Of a DNA stretch of 10,304 nt, positions 7,309-10,304 are shown piece by piece. A program made the translations under genes and the position numbers. This DNA is from Phycisphaerae bacterium (GTDB lineage: Bacteria; Planctomycetota; Phycisphaerae; UBA1845; Fen-1342), in the NCBI GenBank assembly GCA_026984555.1, contig JALSRY010000512.1, forward strand, positions 1 to 10,304. Direction: 5' to 3'. The notes below the pieces were generated by a model, which did not search any database, was not told the DNA's origin, and saw nothing but the letters and a program-made list of their open reading frames with translations. Positions within the stretch are counted from its first letter, which is position 1; each line of letters begins with the position of its first letter.

Positions 7309-7468
7309 CCCCTGGGGGATCGCGGCGGGAGGCCGCGACCGGCACCGCAGGCCGTCGCGCCTGCGTAATCGCCACTGCGCGGGCGACGGTGGGCACGATG
7401 CCCGCCCCGCTCGAACGGGGTCTTTCCTGCGCCCGGCACACAGGAAGTCCCCCGAGCCGAACAGGGGG
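7309..7468 (+). promoter_or_regulatory. Structured RNA leader candidate upstream of the redox operon
   Basis: Nearly the whole gap between the ArsR gene and the next start can be folded by eye. Closing helices: CCCCT (7309-7313) with AGGGG (7463-7467), and GGGGGA (7314-7319) with TCCCCC (7448-7453). Within them: TCGCGGC/GCCGCGA (7320-7326/7332-7338), CGCAGGC/GCCTGCG (7346-7352/7359-7365), CCACTG/CGGTGG (7372-7377/7387-7392) or the overlapping GGTGGGCA/TGCCCGCC (7388-7395/7399-7406), CCCCG/CGGGG (7405-7409/7416-7420), and TTCCTG/CAGGAA (7424-7429/7441-7446). The last closing strand covers the GGGGG ribosome binding site (7464-7468) of the gene starting at 7477. The order of a few blocks recalls a cobalamin riboswitch, but key bases differ. 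GC-rich DNA favours chance helices. Confidence 0.4.
7405..7425 (+). terminator. Possible intrinsic terminator or attenuator after the ArsR gene
   Basis: CCCCG (7405-7409) and CGGGG (7416-7420) form a GC-rich 5-bp stem with a 6-base loop, followed at once by TCTTT (7421-7425). The stem is short and the T run interrupted, so termination would be partial. It overlaps by two bases the hairpin 7388-7406, so the two could compete. Confidence 0.3.
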
Positions 7469-7476
7469 TACGTGTC

Positions 7477-8235
7477 GTGTCTTCGACCGTACTGACGTGG
7501 TTGAACATCGCGCGGGGGCCGCTCTTTCGATTCGCCTTCACCCTGATGGTGCTCGGCATGGCCCGGGTCATCGCCCTGGGTTGCTCCGACATGATCGGGG
7601 CTTTCGTGACCGCCACGGACCGCACCGTGTTCTGGCGCAAGGTGCGTCTGCGGATCTGCTGGCTCACCTTTCCCACCCTCGTGCTCCACCAATTGCGGCC
7701 GCAATGTGGAGGAGCGATGCGTCTGTTTCACATCGCCTTGTGTTTCGCGTCGATGGTCTTCCGCATCGTGGCGATCGTGCTGCCGGCGCTTCTCGTCGCC
7801 CACGTCTACCTGTGGAAACGCGGTATCGGCCTGACCTGGCCCGTGCTCTCCGGCGGCGTCGCCGACACCCTCGCCTGGATCGTCATCGGCCTGGGCATCG
7901 CGCTGTTTTTCGGCCGGCTCTGCTCCCCCGTGCTACGCGAAATCGACCCCCCGTGGAGTTTCCTCAAACCGCTGATCCTGATCGTGCCGTTTGTCACCGG
8001 CGTGCTGGCGATGCACCCCACGTGGAGTTCCGTGGATTACCACGTCCTGTTGCTGCTCCACACGCTCAGCGGCGTGATCGTGCTCGTACTGGTCCCCTTC
8101 ACACGGCTGCTGACGTGCATGCATCGGCCGCTCACGTTCGTGATGCCCGAGGCGGCGTGGCAGGGCCTCTCGCCGCGCGACGACGCGATGTCTCCTCGCA
8201 CCCCGCCCGCTGCGCGGGAAGGTGGTTCCCGATGA
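7477..8235 (+). CDS. NarI/DsrM-like membrane cytochrome b subunit
   Basis: Integral membrane protein of 252 residues with about five or six hydrophobic segments (about 16-34, 62-72, 84-112, 130-147, 163-179, 188-212). The overall pattern resembles the gamma subunit of respiratory nitrate reductase and the related DsrM/HmeC proteins, which carry b hemes and pass electrons between (mena)quinol and iron-sulfur partners. Membrane histidines H85 (RLFH), H109 (LLVAH) and H189/H195 in the last helix (LLLLHTLSG) are the candidate heme ligands; which pairs are used cannot be told by eye. The start is GTG 7477, with GGGGG nine to thirteen bases upstream. Its TGA overlaps the next ATG by four bases (ATGA), indicating translational coupling. 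The cytosolic tail after about 215 is polar and low in complexity. No NarG or NarH lies nearby, so this is not a standard nitrate reductase. Confidence 0.8.
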   Translation: MSSTVLTWLNIARGPLFRFAFTLMVLGMARVIALGCSDMIGAFVTATDRTVFWRKVRLRICWLTFPTLVLHQLRPQCGGAMRLFHIALCFASMVFRIVAIVLPALLVAHVYLWKRGIGLTWPVLSGGVADTLAWIVIGLGIALFFGRLCSPVLREIDPPWSFLKPLILIVPFVTGVLAMHPTWSSVDYHVLLLLHTLSGVIVLVLVPFTRLLTCMHRPLTFVMPEAAWQGLSPRDDAMSPRTPPAAREGGSR

Positions 8236-9056
8236 AGAAACCTGTCGACGACAACAAGGTTTACGCCATCCTGACCGACACCACGCTCTGCACCGGCTGC
8301 GAAACCTGCGTGCACGCATGCAAGCAGACGTACCACCTCGGTCGCGATCGCGCCTGGCGCTGGAAGGAATCCGTCGATGCCCTCTCCTCGACGCGTTTCT
8401 GCACCGTCCTGACCAAACCCGGCGACCACCACATCCGCCAGCAATGCCGCCACTGCCTGGAACCGGCGTGCGTATCCGCTTGCCCCGTCGGGGCGTTGCA
8501 AAAAACCGACATCGGTCCGGTGATCTACGACTCCGACCGCTGCATGGGTTGCCGCTACTGCATGATGGCCTGTCCGTTCGGCATCCCGCGGTACAAATGG
8601 GAAAGCACCGTGCCGCTCGTGCGCAAGTGCATCATGTGTTACGACCGGATCAAGGCCGGCGGAGAGCCGGCGTGTACCCAAGCCTGCCCCTATGGCGCGA
8701 CCATCTTCGGCACCCGGGCCGAAATGCTCGCCGAAGCCCGGCGACGCATCCGCGAGCATCCGGACAAGTATTACCCCAAGGGCAACCCGAGAATCTGGGG
8801 CGAACACGAAGTCGGCGGAACGTCCGTCCTCTACATCTCCGACATCTCCCTCGATTTCCTCGCGTGGAAACCGAACCTCGGCGACCAGCCCGTACCCGCC
8901 CTGACCTGGGGAGCGCTCAGCAAGGTGCCGCCCGTCGCGCTCGGTGTCGCCGGCCTGATGGCGGTCGTGTACTGGACCATCGGCCGGCGCATCCGGCTCC
9001 AGGCCGAGGCCGAGGCCCAAACCACCCGGCAAGCCCCCCCATCCACACACGAGTGA
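8232..9056 (+). CDS. HybA/FdnH-like four-cluster iron-sulfur subunit with C-terminal membrane anchor
   Basis: Electron-transfer subunit of 274 residues. Four [4Fe-4S] binding sets are visible: C20/23/26/30, C72/75/80/84, C104/107/110/114 and C133/136/148/152, plus one extra cysteine (C57). The order and the wide CX2CX11CX3C set match the NrfC/HybA/FdnH group. After the cluster domain comes GEHEVGGTSVLYIS (190-203), like the GVGGT-VMYV segment of formate dehydrogenase beta subunits and HybA, then one membrane helix (about 233-250) followed by GRRIR. The positive tail predicts the C-terminus in the cytoplasm and the clusters on the outer face. No Tat or other signal peptide precedes the first cluster, as in FdnH and unlike HybA. 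The start at 8232 is set by the ATGA overlap and the upstream GGAAGGTGG. It should wire the flanking membrane subunits to each other or to an absent catalytic subunit. Confidence 0.92.
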   Translation: MKKPVDDNKVYAILTDTTLCTGCETCVHACKQTYHLGRDRAWRWKESVDALSSTRFCTVLTKPGDHHIRQQCRHCLEPACVSACPVGALQKTDIGPVIYDSDRCMGCRYCMMACPFGIPRYKWESTVPLVRKCIMCYDRIKAGGEPACTQACPYGATIFGTRAEMLAEARRRIREHPDKYYPKGNPRIWGEHEVGGTSVLYISDISLDFLAWKPNLGDQPVPALTWGALSKVPPVALGVAGLMAVVYWTIGRRIRLQAEAEAQTTRQAPPSTHE

Positions 9057-9059
9057 GCC

Positions 9060-10304
9060 ATGCACGCGGCAACGAAAAACCCGGCACTCGAACGCGTCAA
9101 GACCATCCTCTGGGCGATCATGGGCGTCTGGGCGGTCGTGACCGTGGCACGCTTCAAGAACGGCCTGGGCGCCACCAGCGCCCTGACCGACGTCGCCCCC
9201 TGGGGATTCTGGATCGCCTTCGACGTCATGGCCGGCGTGGCCCTCGCCGCCGGCGGTTTCGTGCTCGCCGCCGTCATCTACATCTTCGGTCTGTACAAGT
9301 ATCACGGCTTCGCCCGCCCGGCGATCCTCACCGCCCTGCTCGGCTACATCGCGGTCGCCGTCGGACTGCTCTACGACCTCGGGCTGCCGTGGCACATCTG
9401 GCACCCGCTCGTCATGCCGCAACACCATTCCGTGCTTTTCGAAGTGGCGATGTGCGTCATGACCTACCTCACCGTGCTTTCGCTCGAGTTCAGCCCCGCC
9501 GTCCTCGAACATCCGGCTTTTCGCCGACCGTTTTTCCAGAAGCTGCTTCGCGGTATCAAGAAGTGCACCATCCCGCTGGTCATCGCCGGGATCGTGCTGT
9601 CCTGTCTGCACCAGTCGTCGCTGGGGTCGCTGTTCTTGATCCAGCCGTTCCGGCTACACCCGCTGTGGTACAGCCCGTACATCCCGCTCCTGTTCTTCGT
9701 GTCCGCCGTCGGGCTGGGGCTGGCGATGGTCACGCTCGAGGCACTGGTGTCGGCGTGGCTGTTCAAACACGAGCTGCGCGTCGATCTGTTGGCCGGGCTG
9801 GGACGCATGGCCTCGTTCGTGCTGGCGGTCTACGTGCTGCTGCGTGTGGGCGACCTCTGGCATCGCGGCATTCTGCCCGGCGCGCTCGACGGCTCGCGCA
9901 TCAGCGGCCTGTTCGTGTTCGAGCTGGCCTACAGCGCCGCCATCCCCGCCGCCCTGCTGGCGATCCCGCGCGTGCGCCACAGCGTCGCCGGGCTGGCGAC
10001 CTGCTGCGCGATGGCGGTGACCGGCATCGTCGGCTACCGCTTCGACACGTGCATCATCGCGTTCGCCCGCCCGCAGGACATGCCCTACTTCCCCACGTGG
10101 ATCGAGTTCGCCGTCAGCGCGGGCATCGTCTCGGGCGCCGTGCTCGTCTTCATCTTCTTCAACGAAAACCTGCGCATCGTCGAGCACGCGCCGCCGGCCG
10201 GCTCCGACGCACCGCCTCCGCGAATCGTCGCGCCCCGCCCACGCAGGAGTTTCACACCCAGTTTCCAGCGGCACTCGCTCGTCTTCGTGATCGGCGCCGC
10301 CCTC
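9060..10304 (+). CDS. HybB/NrfD-like polytopic quinone-interacting membrane subunit (partial, runs off the window)
   Basis: The visible 415 residues contain no stop. The sequence resembles HybB, the NrfD-family membrane subunit that exchanges electrons with quinone in hydrogenase-2-type complexes: NGLGATSALTDVAPWGFWIAFDV, VALAAGGFVLAAVIYI, VGLLYDLGLPWHIWHPLV, HHSVLFEVAMCVM, LSLEFSP, GIVLSCLHQSSLGSLFLI and LHPLWYSPYIPLLFFVSA (in order, 34-216). About ten membrane helices end near 367 (VLVFIFFNENLRIVE). E. coli HybB is about 392 residues and stops near this point. Here a Pro/Ala/Arg-rich linker (377-400) leads to a new hydrophobic stretch (SLVFVIGAAL, 406-415) that is cut by the window edge. 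The ATG at 9060 lies three bases after the previous stop, so translation is coupled despite a weak GAG ribosome binding site. A hydrogenase large or small subunit, if present, must lie outside. Confidence 0.9.
   Translation, partial: MHAATKNPALERVKTILWAIMGVWAVVTVARFKNGLGATSALTDVAPWGFWIAFDVMAGVALAAGGFVLAAVIYIFGLYKYHGFARPAILTALLGYIAVAVGLLYDLGLPWHIWHPLVMPQHHSVLFEVAMCVMTYLTVLSLEFSPAVLEHPAFRRPFFQKLLRGIKKCTIPLVIAGIVLSCLHQSSLGSLFLIQPFRLHPLWYSPYIPLLFFVSAVGLGLAMVTLEALVSAWLFKHELRVDLLAGLGRMASFVLAVYVLLRVGDLWHRGILPGALDGSRISGLFVFELAYSAAIPAALLAIPRVRHSVAGLATCCAMAVTGIVGYRFDTCIIAFARPQDMPYFPTWIEFAVSAGIVSGAVLVFIFFNENLRIVEHAPPAGSDAPPPRIVAPRPRRSFTPSFQRHSLVFVIGAAL

Noticed and set aside
7309..7468. Direct call of a cobalamin riboswitch
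   Set aside because: Only partial, eye-made similarity in block order. Near-invariant bases of the family (GGTG, CCGCAAC, GGGAAGG, B12 box) are not matched, so only an unnamed structured leader is reported.
7389..8231. Upstream extension of the iron-sulfur protein frame
   Set aside because: This part overlaps the membrane cytochrome gene in another frame and is Arg/Pro-rich. The ATGA overlap at 8232 fixes the real start.
8037..9611. 524-codon minus-strand open frame opposite the redox operon
   Set aside because: Gly/Asp/His-rich shadow of the HybA-like and neighbouring genes; the plus-strand frames carry the motifs.
1..10304. CRISPR arrays, insertion sequences, tRNA or rRNA genes
   Set aside because: No regularly spaced repeats, transposase motifs, terminal repeats, cloverleaf sequences or rRNA signatures were seen.

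Overview
The window is a GC-rich stretch (roughly two thirds G+C by eye) of bacterial chromosome with ordinary core genes on the left and an accessory respiratory operon on the right. The style of the YebC protein, the AGXT2-like aminotransferase and the HybA/HybB-type redox genes suggest Planctomycetota or a similar deep-branching, GC-rich, anaerobe-capable lineage. That placement is inference from remembered protein character, not a search result.

Left part (1-4616). priA, the replication-restart helicase, lies on the minus strand. A 262-base gap separates it from a divergent REC-GGDEF response regulator (predicted diguanylate cyclase) on the plus strand. yebC follows on the plus strand behind its own weak promoter candidate.

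Middle (4617-6587, minus strand). A class III aminotransferase of the alanine-glyoxylate aminotransferase 2 type is followed 77 bases downstream by a small universal stress protein gene, so the two probably share a transcript. The gap holds nested and mutually exclusive inverted repeats that reach the start codon of the stress gene. yebC and the stress gene converge on a 97-base gap with a weak hairpin.

Right part (6588-10304, plus strand). An A+T-rich island carries a near-consensus promoter (TTGACA, 17 bases, TATAGT with an extended -10). A 20-bp dyad fills its spacer and should be the operator of the cysteine-rich ArsR-family repressor encoded directly downstream. After the repressor gene comes a 169-base gap that folds on paper into a closing helix around about five hairpins. 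Its last strand covers the ribosome binding site of the next gene. Then come three tightly packed genes: a NarI/DsrM-like membrane cytochrome b, a HybA/FdnH-like protein with four [4Fe-4S] sites and a C-terminal membrane anchor, and a HybB/NrfD-like quinone-site membrane protein that runs off the window and is already longer than E. coli HybB. Together they look like the membrane electron-transfer module of a quinone-linked respiratory complex. No catalytic subunit lies inside the window.

The most interesting part is 6830-10304: a thiol- or metal-type repressor with a clear operator, a structured leader, and a three-subunit redox module whose last subunit seems to carry an extra C-terminal part.
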